A stretch of DNA of 12,299 bases from Anaerolineaceae bacterium (GTDB lineage: Bacteria; Chloroflexota; Anaerolineae; Anaerolineales; Anaerolineaceae). The notes beneath the pieces are model-generated. The model was not told the origin of the DNA. It searched no databases and saw only the letters and a list, made by a program, of their open reading frames with translations. Location: assembly GCA_003542325.1 (NCBI GenBank), contig DPKV01000074.1, forward strand, positions 1 to 12,299, read 5' to 3'. Positions 5,344 to 12,299 of the stretch are shown one piece after another. Position 1 is the first letter of the stretch, and every line of letters starts with the position of its first letter. Position numbers and translations under genes: made by a program.

Positions 5344-6621
5344 TTGTTACAAGAGACAACCTATCCCGTCTTGAATCGTAAAAGGATTACCCTGCTGATC
5401 GTTATTTTTAGTTTCAGCATGTTATGTATTGCCTTCGTTGTTAATTCTCCGCTGGAAGTGTTCACAGGAGAATTGGAGATAATCACCTCGCCATCCATCC
5501 TCATCACGGATTACATGGCTTATGCAAATCCGGGCGCTGCTTTCTTCAACGCCGGTCTGGTAACCTTAATTGGCCTTGGTCTGGCCTGGATCATTAAAGC
5601 CAGGTTCAATGGGTACCTCCTGTCAGCAATCTTCACATTGGCAGGCTTTGCTTTTTTTGGAAAAAATGTCTTCAACATCCTCCCCATATTTATCGGCGTT
5701 TTCTTGTATGACCGCTTGTTCAATCAACAACCGCTGAAAGACCTGATCGCCCCATTATTATTCGGAACGACCTTAGGGCCCGTTGTCAGTCAGGTTGCAT
5801 TCGGTTTTGACTTAGGCTGGTGGGGGCTGATTGGAGGCATCGTATTGGGCATACTGTGCGGTGTATTACTGGCAGCCCTGATGAACCATATTTACAGTTT
5901 TCATATGGGTTATAACCTTTATAACACCGGCACCACAGGTGGTTTCGTTGCCACAGTGGTCTATATCACCATGCGTGGTTTTGGGCTTGAAATCAAACCA
6001 GCTTTTTATTGGGCAACGCAATACACCGGTTTCCTGACCTGGTTTGTGCTGGGAACCGTGCTGTTTCTGATCGCACTTGGATTGATATGGGGCGCGAAGT
6101 TCTCTCAATATAAAAAGCTATGGGTCGAATCAGGACGTCTTGCTTCAGACTTTGTAGTTATCACAGACCTGGGCACCACCCTGGTGAATATGGGGCTGGT
6201 TGGCCTGATCGCCCTTGCGTATGTGCTTTTGGTCGGGGGTGACCTGAACGGTGCCACGCTGGCTGGAATATTTACAGTAATGGGATTCGGCGCGCTGGGG
6301 AAACATCCCCGCAACATCCTGCCCATCATGGCAGGCGTCTATCTATCCTGTTTTACGCACATCTGGGAACACGCGGAACCCGGCCCGCTTTTAGCCGCCT
6401 TGTTCTGTACGACCCTGGCTCCCCTTGCCGGCCGGTTTGGCATCATCGCCGGCATTATTGCGGGCGCGTTGCACCTGCCGATGGTCATGCATGTTGGCAG
6501 CCTGCATGGATTCATGAACCTGTATAACAATGGCTTTGCCGGCGGCCTTGCCATGCTGTTGATTGTGGGGTTCATCAAAGGCTTCAAACCGGAATTGCTC
6601 AAGGATGATGAGCCATCCTGA
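5344..6621 (+). CDS. DUF1576-family polytopic membrane protein
   Basis: An integral membrane protein of 425 aa with about ten or more hydrophobic segments and no signal peptide. I recognise it as DUF1576, a family without an assigned function; a transport or channel role is plausible but unproven. It contains two homologous halves, about 48-205 and 266-408. Paired motifs are GKNVFNILPI (106-115) with GKHPRNILPI (319-328), GTTLGP (141-146) with CTTLAP (355-360), and NLYN..G (191-196) with NLYNNG (392-397). Each half thus carries conserved polar residues inside hydrophobic surroundings. The start is TTG, supported by GAGGTG at 5334-5339. It lies upstream of the M42 peptidase operon but is separated from it by a new promoter. 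Confidence 0.82.
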   Translation: MLQETTYPVLNRKRITLLIVIFSFSMLCIAFVVNSPLEVFTGELEIITSPSILITDYMAYANPGAAFFNAGLVTLIGLGLAWIIKARFNGYLLSAIFTLAGFAFFGKNVFNILPIFIGVFLYDRLFNQQPLKDLIAPLLFGTTLGPVVSQVAFGFDLGWWGLIGGIVLGILCGVLLAALMNHIYSFHMGYNLYNTGTTGGFVATVVYITMRGFGLEIKPAFYWATQYTGFLTWFVLGTVLFLIALGLIWGAKFSQYKKLWVESGRLASDFVVITDLGTTLVNMGLVGLIALAYVLLVGGDLNGATLAGIFTVMGFGALGKHPRNILPIMAGVYLSCFTHIWEHAEPGPLLAALFCTTLAPLAGRFGIIAGIIAGALHLPMVMHVGSLHGFMNLYNNGFAGGLAMLLIVGFIKGFKPELLKDDEPS

Positions 6622-6653
6622 TCATTCTTTCTGCCAATAGGCATGACTTTAAC

Positions 6654-6682
6654 TTGCCTCGCCATACTCATGATGTTATGAT
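6654..6682 (+). promoter_or_regulatory. Probable promoter of the stalk/M42/binding-protein operon
   Basis: TTGCCT (6654-6659, 4 of 6 match) and TATGAT (6677-6682, 5 of 6 match) are separated by exactly 17 bp. Transcription would start near 6689, giving a leader of about 13 nt before the TTG start at 6702. It is the only good promoter seen before the run of seven closely spaced genes. Confidence 0.55.
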
Positions 6683-6701
6683 TTGATTGTTTGGAGGCAC
6701 T

Positions 6702-7085
6702 TTGAAGGAATTAAGCCGAACAAAGCGGATTCGATACCTGCTGATCCTGGTCATTCTTATCACCATCCCCTGCTATTGCCTGGGCCTGGTCATTTTAAGA
6801 GTCAATCAGAATAAGCCAGAGGAAATAACGCCCACCGTTACTCTGACGCCTACCCGCACGGCTACGATTACCCTGACCCCCTATACCACCAGCACGATGA
6901 CGCAGTCACCCACCGTTACCCAAACAGGGACACAGCCGCCAACCGCCACACCCACCCTGACCGCAACGGTAACCGCGACTCCCACCACAACCCTAACCTC
7001 AACCAACACGCCGACCCCGACCGCTACTCTGGCCCCGCCAACGGCGACCAACACGGTGACACCCACTCTCACTGATACTCCCTGA
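6702..7085 (+). CDS. Short membrane-anchored Thr/Pro-rich stalk protein
   Basis: No enzymatic domain is recognisable. The 127-aa protein has a basic N-terminus (KELSRTKRIR), one TM helix (about residues 12-31) and then about 90 residues of Thr/Pro/Ser/Ala-rich low complexity ('TPTPTAT' type) up to the stop codon. The layout predicts a type II or uncleaved-signal anchor with an extended outer stalk, which would be a good target for O-glycosylation. A TTG at 6702 with TTGGAGG at 6691-6697 (4-nt spacer) is preferred over TTG 6687, which precedes the ribosome binding site and lies at the predicted transcription start. Related stalks normally carry a folded domain after the Thr/Pro run; none follows here. 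It is first in the operon, 27 bp before the first M42 gene. Confidence 0.65.
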   Translation: MKELSRTKRIRYLLILVILITIPCYCLGLVILRVNQNKPEEITPTVTLTPTRTATITLTPYTTSTMTQSPTVTQTGTQPPTATPTLTATVTATPTTTLTSTNTPTPTATLAPPTATNTVTPTLTDTP

Positions 7086-7112
7086 TCTCATAAATTAAGG
7101 AAATTTGACCCT

Positions 7113-8174
7113 ATGAATGATGAATTCTTACCCTTTCTGAAGAAAATGTTGACCGCACCGGGCCTTTCCGGCTTTGAAGGGCCGATCCGGGCGATCATCC
7201 AGGAAGCCTGGGAACCTCTGACCGATGAGCTTTCGGTCAGCAAGATCGGCAGCCTGCACGGGCTGAAAAAAGGCTCGGCAGACGGTCCTCATCCCCGGGT
7301 GCTGATTTCTACACACATGGATGCCATCGGGATGATGGTCACCGGGATTGAAGGCGGCCTGATGCATATCACCGGGATCGGCGGGATAGATCACCGCATC
7401 CTGCCCGGACAACCCGTGGTTGTCCATGGCCGCGAGGACCTGCCCGGGGTTGTCGTTCAGCCGCCGGCGCATCTCCTGCCGGATTCTGATGGCGATGGCC
7501 CGGTGGAAATGAAATACCTGCTGGTTGATGTCGGCCTGCGGCCCGCCGATGTTGCGGAAAAAGTCCGGACGGGCGACCTGGTATCTTACGGCCAGGCACC
7601 CATGGAATTGACCGGGGATGCCATTTCGGGGCATACCCTCGATAACCGGGTTTCGGTCGCCGCAGCGACGCTCTGCCTGGAGATGCTGCAAAACCGCCGG
7701 CATGATTGGGATGTTTGGACAGTAGCATCCGTGCAGGAAGAAGAAACCCTCGGCGGCGCACTGACCTCGCCTTTTGACATCCGACCGGATATTGCCATTA
7801 TTGTCGACGTCTGTTTCGCCAAAGGACCTGGCGCAAATGATTGGCAGAACCTGCCATTCGGCGGCGGCGTGGGACTGGGATGGGGGCCGAACATTCACCC
7901 CGCACTTCACAAAGCTTTTGAGAAGAAAGCAAAGGAATTGGAAATCCCGGCCAACCGGGACCTGATGCCGAAAATGTCGGGCACCGATGCCATGGCCGTC
8001 CAGATCGTGGCTGAAGGGATCCCCTGCATGGTATTGGGAATCCCGCTGCGGTATATGCACACCCCGGTCGAGACCGTATCAATGAAGGATGTCCGCAGGG
8101 TTGGTCGCTTGATGGCAGAATTCATCGCCGATCTGACACCGGACTCAATGGAAAAGATAAACTGGGAAGAGTGA
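7113..8174 (+). CDS. M42 family metallopeptidase, paralog 1 (divergent)
   Basis: A cytosolic M42 (glutamyl aminopeptidase/cellulase M-like) co-catalytic metallopeptidase of 353 aa, with no signal peptide. Family members trim N-terminal residues from peptides and often form tetrahedral dodecamers. All expected metal ligands are present: H68 (THMD), D177 (LDNR), E210, D232 (IVDV) and H316 (YMHTP), with E209 as the probable general base. It differs from its two neighbours at conserved positions: HMDAIG instead of HMDE-G, LDNR instead of LDDR, and QEEETLGG instead of QEEVGLRG. This suggests a different specificity. AAGGAAA (7097-7103) serves as ribosome binding site. It is followed after 3 bp by paralog 2. 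Confidence 0.92.
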   Translation: MNDEFLPFLKKMLTAPGLSGFEGPIRAIIQEAWEPLTDELSVSKIGSLHGLKKGSADGPHPRVLISTHMDAIGMMVTGIEGGLMHITGIGGIDHRILPGQPVVVHGREDLPGVVVQPPAHLLPDSDGDGPVEMKYLLVDVGLRPADVAEKVRTGDLVSYGQAPMELTGDAISGHTLDNRVSVAAATLCLEMLQNRRHDWDVWTVASVQEEETLGGALTSPFDIRPDIAIIVDVCFAKGPGANDWQNLPFGGGVGLGWGPNIHPALHKAFEKKAKELEIPANRDLMPKMSGTDAMAVQIVAEGIPCMVLGIPLRYMHTPVETVSMKDVRRVGRLMAEFIADLTPDSMEKINWEE

Positions 8175-8177
8175 TCC

Positions 8178-9278
8178 ATGACAAAAAAACTGGAAGTGTC
8201 TGCTGGTAAATCGCCTGAGATTGGTTCCAGCCAGCTTGAATTATTGGAAAAATTATGCAACGCCATGGGCGTCTCCGGGGACGAGCACGAGGTCCGCCAG
8301 ATCGTTCTGGAGGAGATCAAATTGATCGCGGATGACGTTAAAGTGGATGCTCTGGGAAATGTCCTGGCGACCAAATTCGGCCGTGGCGAGGACCGGGTCC
8401 GGGTCATGCTGGACGCCCACATGGATGAGGTCGGCTTCATGATCGTAAAGAAACATGAGGACGGCCTGTTCCAGTTTGAAACCGTGGGCGGGATTGATGA
8501 GCGTCAATTACCCGGCAAGGCCGTCCTTGTTGGACGGGACCACCTGCCCGGTGTGATCGGGGCTAAACCGATCCACATGACCACGGCCAGCGAACGCAAG
8601 AACAAGATTCCCCTTTCCGAGCTGCGGATTGACTTAGGCCCGGAAATCGGCGACGAAGTTCAACAGGGAGATTGGGCGACTTTTGCCACTCAGTTTGAGA
8701 TCCTCGGCCCGAGCATCAAGGCGAAAGCCCTGGATGACCGTTTAGGCGTTGCCACGCTGATCGAACTCCTCAAACATGCCCCCGAGAACATTGACCTGCT
8801 GGCGTCATTTTCCGTTCAGGAAGAAGTCGGTCTGCGGGGCGCGCGAGTGGCAGCTTATACCTTTGAACCGGATATGGCGATCGCCGTCGATTCCACACCA
8901 GCCTACGACCTGCCGACCTGGGACGTCGACGGTGAAAACACCCTCTATAACACCCTTCTGGATGCCGGCCCGGCCATTTATGCGATGGACGGGGCGACCA
9001 TCGGAGACCCCCGCCTCGTGAACCTCCTTGTCGACACGTCTGAAGAAGAGGGCATCCCCTGTCAAATCCGGCAGCCCGGAGGCGGCGGCACGGATGCCGG
9101 GGCGATCCACAAAGTGCGGACGGGCATTCCCAGTGTTTCAGTATCCATCCCCGGCCGTTATGCCCATACAGCCGCCGGTCTTGCCAGAATCAGCGATTGG
9201 GAAAACACCCTGCGCTTGCTGCATGCTGCCTTGTGTCGCGTGGCCCCTGACCTTTTGGCCGGTGAACGGCGTGATTGA
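8178..9278 (+). CDS. M42 family metallopeptidase, paralog 2
   Basis: A second M42 peptidase of 366 aa, predicted cytosolic. Metal ligands are H81 (AHMDEVG), D186 (ALDDR), E216, D238 (AVDST) and H330 (YAHT). The catalytic base is E215 in QEEVGLRGA (214-222). It has an N-terminal extension of about 15 residues compared with paralog 3 and a Lys/Arg-rich insert (about 136-145, ASERKNKIPL) in the central domain that contributes to oligomer contacts in known TET structures. GGGTDAG (302-308) precedes the last ligand. It starts 3 bp after paralog 1, with a weak purine-rich site (GGGAAGAG) inside the end of that gene, so translation is probably coupled. Confidence 0.95.
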   Translation: MTKKLEVSAGKSPEIGSSQLELLEKLCNAMGVSGDEHEVRQIVLEEIKLIADDVKVDALGNVLATKFGRGEDRVRVMLDAHMDEVGFMIVKKHEDGLFQFETVGGIDERQLPGKAVLVGRDHLPGVIGAKPIHMTTASERKNKIPLSELRIDLGPEIGDEVQQGDWATFATQFEILGPSIKAKALDDRLGVATLIELLKHAPENIDLLASFSVQEEVGLRGARVAAYTFEPDMAIAVDSTPAYDLPTWDVDGENTLYNTLLDAGPAIYAMDGATIGDPRLVNLLVDTSEEEGIPCQIRQPGGGGTDAGAIHKVRTGIPSVSVSIPGRYAHTAAGLARISDWENTLRLLHAALCRVAPDLLAGERRD

Positions 9279-9323
9279 ACACCCCTTCGAACCCAGTTTG
9301 AGATTATTTCCAGGAGTAAATTG

Positions 9324-10322
9324 ATGAAATCCTTAATCCAGAAACTTGTTGAAACCCCCGGTCCGTCCGGGTTTGAATACAAAATCCGCGATGCGATCCG
9401 TGAAGAAATCGGCAATGCAGCGGATTCCATCCGGGTGGACGCCCTGGGCAACCTGATCGCCACAAAAGGCACCAAGACCGGTGTGGGGATGCGCGTCATG
9501 GTCTCGGCCCACATGGACGAGATTGGCCTGATGGCCACCCATATCGACGATAACGGTTTTATCCGCTTCACCAGTATCGGCGGGGTCAGCCCCCTGACCT
9601 GCATCGGCGGACGGGTCCTTTTCATGGACGGCACCCGCGGCGTGATCGGGATGGACGGCCTTGACGCAGGAAAAATGCCAAAATTATCCAATCTGTTCAT
9701 TGACGTGGGTGCGACGACGAAAGAGGACTGCCCCGTCAAGGTTGGTGATGTCTGTGGATTCGAGCGTCCCTTTATGGACCTCGGAAAGCGGATGGTGGCC
9801 AAGTCCCTGGATGACCGGATCGCTGCAGCGATTGCGATTGAAGCCCTGAGACAATTGAAATCCACCCCCCATGAAGTCCACTTCGTCTTCAGCACACAGG
9901 AAGAAGTGGGGTTGCGGGGGGCGTCCACTGCGGCGTATGGCATCGATCCTGATGTCGGCTTCGCCGTCGATGTGACCCGCAGCGGTGATACACCGCATCC
10001 CTCAGCAAAAATGGCAACCGCCCTGGGGGATGGACCGGCGATCAAGGTCCGTGACTCCTCCTTCATTGCCGACCCACGCCTGGTAGATTGGATGGTGAAA
10101 CAGGCGGAAGCCGCCGGGATTCCCTATCAAATGGAAGTCCTTGAAGCCGGCGGAACGGATGGCCGCGCCATTCAAATGGCCCGCGGCGGCGTACCGGCGG
10201 GATGTGTATCCATCGTCTGCCGATATATCCATTCTCCTTCGGAGATGGTAGACTCTGATGATGTTGAAAATGCGGTTAAACTCCTGGTTAAACTGCTGGG
10301 CGAGCCGATCATACTCGACTGA
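9324..10322 (+). CDS. M42 family metallopeptidase, paralog 3 (canonical)
   Basis: A third tandem M42 peptidase of 332 aa, the most typical of the three in length and motifs. Ligands are H63 (SAHMDEIG), D163 (SLDDR), E194, D216 (AVDVTRSGDTPH) and H303 (YIHSP). E193 in TQEEVGLRGA is the probable base. Family motifs PGPSGFE (12-18) and EAGGTDG (274-280) are intact. The start is the ATG at 9324 with CAGGAG at 9311-9316 (7-nt spacer); the TTG immediately before it is in frame but less likely. It lies 45 bp after paralog 2. It is likely an aminopeptidase acting on oligopeptides in the cytosol; the specificity cannot be told from sequence alone. Confidence 0.96.
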   Translation: MKSLIQKLVETPGPSGFEYKIRDAIREEIGNAADSIRVDALGNLIATKGTKTGVGMRVMVSAHMDEIGLMATHIDDNGFIRFTSIGGVSPLTCIGGRVLFMDGTRGVIGMDGLDAGKMPKLSNLFIDVGATTKEDCPVKVGDVCGFERPFMDLGKRMVAKSLDDRIAAAIAIEALRQLKSTPHEVHFVFSTQEEVGLRGASTAAYGIDPDVGFAVDVTRSGDTPHPSAKMATALGDGPAIKVRDSSFIADPRLVDWMVKQAEAAGIPYQMEVLEAGGTDGRAIQMARGGVPAGCVSIVCRYIHSPSEMVDSDDVENAVKLLVKLLGEPIILD

Positions 10323-10348
10323 CCGCCTGAAAGGATGACGACAGGCTT

Positions 10349-11659
10349 TTGAATAAGAATCGATTGATCCTGGGGCTGCTGCTGGTTCTGGCTATTGCAG
10401 TCATCGCTTATATTATCTGGCCAATTGACCTGCCCTGGCCGGGAGGGGTTACCCCAACCGCCACCCTCTCTTCGGGTGAAACCGGCGCACAAACGCCCAC
10501 CCCGGAAACGACCCTGGCACCGACGCCTACACCCGCGCCCGTGACGCGGTTGACATTGTGGGTGCCGCCTGAAATGGACCCTGAAGCAGAAACCGAAGCT
10601 GGATTGCTTTTAGCTAACCGGCTGCAGCTCTTCTCCGAACTGCATGATGGGTTGGAAATCGTTGTGCGTGTGAAAGCCGCCAGCGGTTCCGGCGGCCTGT
10701 TGGACGCGCTCACCTCTGCCAGCACGGTTGCCCCCAATGCTCTCCCGGACCTGATCGCTCTTGACCGTTCGGACCTGGAAACGGCTGCCCTGAAAAGTCT
10801 GATTTTTCCCCTGGACGGCTTGACATCCATCATTGACGATCCCGACTGGTTCGAATTCGCTCGTGAGATGTCACTTTTGCAAGGTAGCACCTTTGGGGTG
10901 CCCTTTGCGGCGGATGCCCTGGCCCTTGTTTACCGCCCGGTATCCTTCCCCGAACCACCCGTTTCCTGGGATGAAATCCTGGAAGGGGATATCAAACTGG
11001 CCTTCCCTGCGGATGACAGCCAGGCGCTGCTTGCGCTATCCCTTTATCAGGCGGAAGGCGGATTGATTCAGGATAATCAACGCCGTCCATTATTGGAATT
11101 AACCCCATTAACCCGAGTGTTCCAACTCTTCAAAGCAGGCGTTGATTCAGATGTATTACCCGCCTGGCTCAGTAAATATCAAACCTTTAGTCAGGTCTGG
11201 TCGGGCTACCGGGAGGGAGAAAGTAATCAGGCGGTTATCTGGTTATCCGATTATCTGCGTGAAATGCCGGTCGATTCGACCATTGTACCGCTCCCACCCA
11301 TGGCGACCGGCCCGTTCTCATTGGGAACCGGCCTGAACTGGGCTGTGGCAGCACCTGACAAAAACCGGCAATCCCTGGCGGTCGATTTGGCGGAATTCCT
11401 TGTGGACCCCATCTTCCTGTCAGAATGGACGGCGGCAGCGGGATATATCCCCTCACGCCCATCCTCTCTCGCAAGCTGGGGAGACCCGGACCTGCAAAAA
11501 ACTGTCAACCAGATTGCGGAAAATACGCACTTGCTGCCACTAAATGACCTGGTTTCGAGCCTTGCGCCAATCCTGAGAGAAAATACATTACAGATCCTGC
11601 AGGGGCTTGTGGCACCCGGTCAGGCAGCGCAGGCGGCTGTGGACAGCCTGGAGGAATGA
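10349..11659 (+). CDS. Membrane-anchored family-1-like extracellular solute-binding protein
   Basis: A 436-aa protein with an N-terminal hydrophobic helix (about 5-24), a Thr/Pro-rich linker (about 33-66) and a periplasmic-binding-like fold similar to SBP family 1 (sugar/oligosaccharide type). Characteristic segments are LTLWVPPE (69-76), the LPDLIALD strand (133-140), FPLDGL (152-157), FGVPFAADALALVYRP (181-196) and the late GLNWAVAA (329-336). There is no lipobox Cys, so it is held by an uncleaved TM helix, or else released. No ABC permease or ATPase gene is adjacent in this window. The TTG start is backed by AAGGA (10331-10335, long spacer) or CAGG (10342-10345, short spacer). It sits 26 bp after the M42 array. 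Ligand unknown; a sugar-type fold does not prove a sugar ligand. Confidence 0.8.
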   Translation: MNKNRLILGLLLVLAIAVIAYIIWPIDLPWPGGVTPTATLSSGETGAQTPTPETTLAPTPTPAPVTRLTLWVPPEMDPEAETEAGLLLANRLQLFSELHDGLEIVVRVKAASGSGGLLDALTSASTVAPNALPDLIALDRSDLETAALKSLIFPLDGLTSIIDDPDWFEFAREMSLLQGSTFGVPFAADALALVYRPVSFPEPPVSWDEILEGDIKLAFPADDSQALLALSLYQAEGGLIQDNQRRPLLELTPLTRVFQLFKAGVDSDVLPAWLSKYQTFSQVWSGYREGESNQAVIWLSDYLREMPVDSTIVPLPPMATGPFSLGTGLNWAVAAPDKNRQSLAVDLAEFLVDPIFLSEWTAAAGYIPSRPSSLASWGDPDLQKTVNQIAENTHLLPLNDLVSSLAPILRENTLQILQGLVAPGQAAQAAVDSLEE

Positions 11660-11661
11660 GT

Positions 11662-12006
11662 ATGGCACCTTCCCAACCCCAGCCGACACCGGCAGAGCCA
11701 AACGGCCGCTTCAAATGGGGGCTTGTGATTCTTATCCTGAGTGTCCTGATCCTGGCCAGTTTTGCATTTGGACACCCAAATGAAGAGGAAGCTGCAACCG
11801 CTTCGCCAACCGCCACCCTCATGATAAACGCTGAAACGGGAACCGCCCTGGACAGCAGCACAACAACCGAGACCGTGACACCGGACATCCCGCCTTCCCC
11901 GGACGAGGTTGGCTACACCGATGGGATTATCTTCTTTGCAACGATCCTGGTGCTGATCCTGCTCGTGGCGACCTTACGTGAAGTCATCCACCGCAAAGGA
12001 GTCTAA
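11662..12006 (+). CDS. Small two-TM protein with Ser/Thr-rich outer loop
   Basis: An unrecognised membrane protein of 114 aa. It has a Pro-rich cytosolic N-terminus, TM1 (about 19-37), a loop of nearly 50 residues rich in Thr, Ser and acidic residues, TM2 (about 86-104) and a short basic tail (REVIHRKG). Basic residues flank both helices on the same side, predicting both termini inside and the loop outside. GGAGG at 11650-11654 gives a 7-nt spacer to ATG 11662. The in-frame ATG 11656, which overlaps the preceding stop codon, is only 1 nt from that site and is unlikely. It abuts the binding-protein gene and ends 3 bp before the next start, so it is co-transcribed. Function unknown. Confidence 0.75.
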   Translation: MAPSQPQPTPAEPNGRFKWGLVILILSVLILASFAFGHPNEEEAATASPTATLMINAETGTALDSSTTTETVTPDIPPSPDEVGYTDGIIFFATILVLILLVATLREVIHRKGV

Positions 12007-12009
12007 TCC

Positions 12010-12299
12010 ATGGCGGACCGGTTAGAGCAGTTTGAAGATTATCGACATCAGATGAACGCGAGGATCGATCAAATCGACCACCTCGGGATCAAGCGCTTTT
12101 TCAACTTGGACACCAAAGCCTATGAAGACGGCGCTCTGGATGCCCGGACCAAAGAGTTGATGGGCCTGGTAGCTTCCCTGGTGCTGCGGTGCAATGATTG
12201 CATTGACTACCATATCATCCAATGCGTAGATGCCGGCTGGTCGGACGAAGCACTGTACGATGTCTTCAACGTGGCCCTGGTCGTAGGCGGCAGCATCGT
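12010..12299 (+). CDS. Carboxymuconolactone decarboxylase/AhpD-like protein (partial)
   Basis: The window holds the first 96 codons; the 3' end lies beyond the edge. The sequence belongs to the CMD/AhpD-like all-helical family. It contains the redox motif C61-x2-C64-x3-H68 (in LRCNDCIDYH), preceded by ARTKELMGLV, the usual helix before the motif. The CxxCxxxH set suggests a thiol peroxidase or disulfide-reductase role like AhpD rather than a decarboxylase. An ATG at 12010 follows AAGGAG (11996-12001) with 8-nt spacing. The gap to the preceding gene is 3 bp, making it the last visible member of the operon. Substrate and partners are unknown. Confidence 0.88.
   Translation, partial: MADRLEQFEDYRHQMNARIDQIDHLGIKRFFNLDTKAYEDGALDARTKELMGLVASLVLRCNDCIDYHIIQCVDAGWSDEALYDVFNVALVVGGSI

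Noticed and set aside
6602..6619. Hairpin AGGATG/CATCCT at the end of the DUF1576 gene as terminator
   Set aside because: Only 6 bp, partly AT, inside the coding end, and followed by a broken T-run. Too weak to call.
6820..7080. ACN/CCN-rich stretch as a satellite repeat
   Set aside because: It is the coding sequence for the Thr/Pro stalk. Units are degenerate and in frame.
7128..8060. Long minus-strand open frame (310 codons) opposite M42 paralog 1
   Set aside because: Shadow of a clear plus-strand M42 gene. The product is rich in Arg, His, Gln and Pro with no family motifs, and no ribosome binding site was seen.
9158..10066. Long minus-strand open frame (302 codons) opposite M42 paralogs 2 and 3
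   Set aside because: Spans the ends of two real genes on the other strand. Composition is Ser/Arg/Pro-biased, as expected from antisense of GC-rich coding DNA.

Overview
This window looks like a free-living bacterium, most likely a member of the Chloroflexota (Anaerolineae). That placement is inference. It rests on Pro/Thr-rich 'TPTP' stalks in several surface proteins, an exported C39-type peptidase fused to LysM, a cluster of M42 peptidases, moderate GC content and frequent TTG starts. There is no rRNA or tRNA and no phage, transposase or CRISPR signal. The content is chromosomal: housekeeping genes on the left, cell-envelope and peptidase genes on the right.

Left part (1-2906): dtd (D-aminoacyl-tRNA deacylase, +) has a clear extended -10 promoter. 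It converges with folD (-), and a hairpin terminator lies between them. folD and udk (uridine kinase, +) are divergent and share a 62-bp region with back-to-back TATAAT boxes. udk appears to be leaderless and overlaps a VTT/DedA-type membrane protein gene.

Middle part (2907-6621): a secreted C39-type cysteine peptidase with a PT linker and LysM domain (-, also apparently leaderless) is divergent from a class I SAM-dependent methyltransferase (+). A 407-bp gene-free region follows. It carries a strong palindrome, a probable promoter and a run of small hairpins, and leads into a DUF1576 polytopic membrane protein built from two homologous halves.

Right part (6654-12299): a probable operon of seven co-directional genes with gaps of 2 to 45 bp. 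In order they are a short membrane-anchored Thr/Pro stalk protein, three different M42 metallopeptidases in tandem, a membrane-anchored family-1-like solute-binding protein, a two-TM protein with a Ser/Thr-rich outer loop, and a CxxC carboxymuconolactone decarboxylase/AhpD-like protein cut by the window end.

A reasonable reading is that the M42 enzymes complete cytosolic peptide breakdown, while the co-transcribed membrane proteins face the outside. The substrate of the solute-binding protein and the role of DUF1576 are unknown. The parts most worth following up are the leaderless and overlapping promoters, the structured region before the DUF1576 gene, and the M42-envelope operon.
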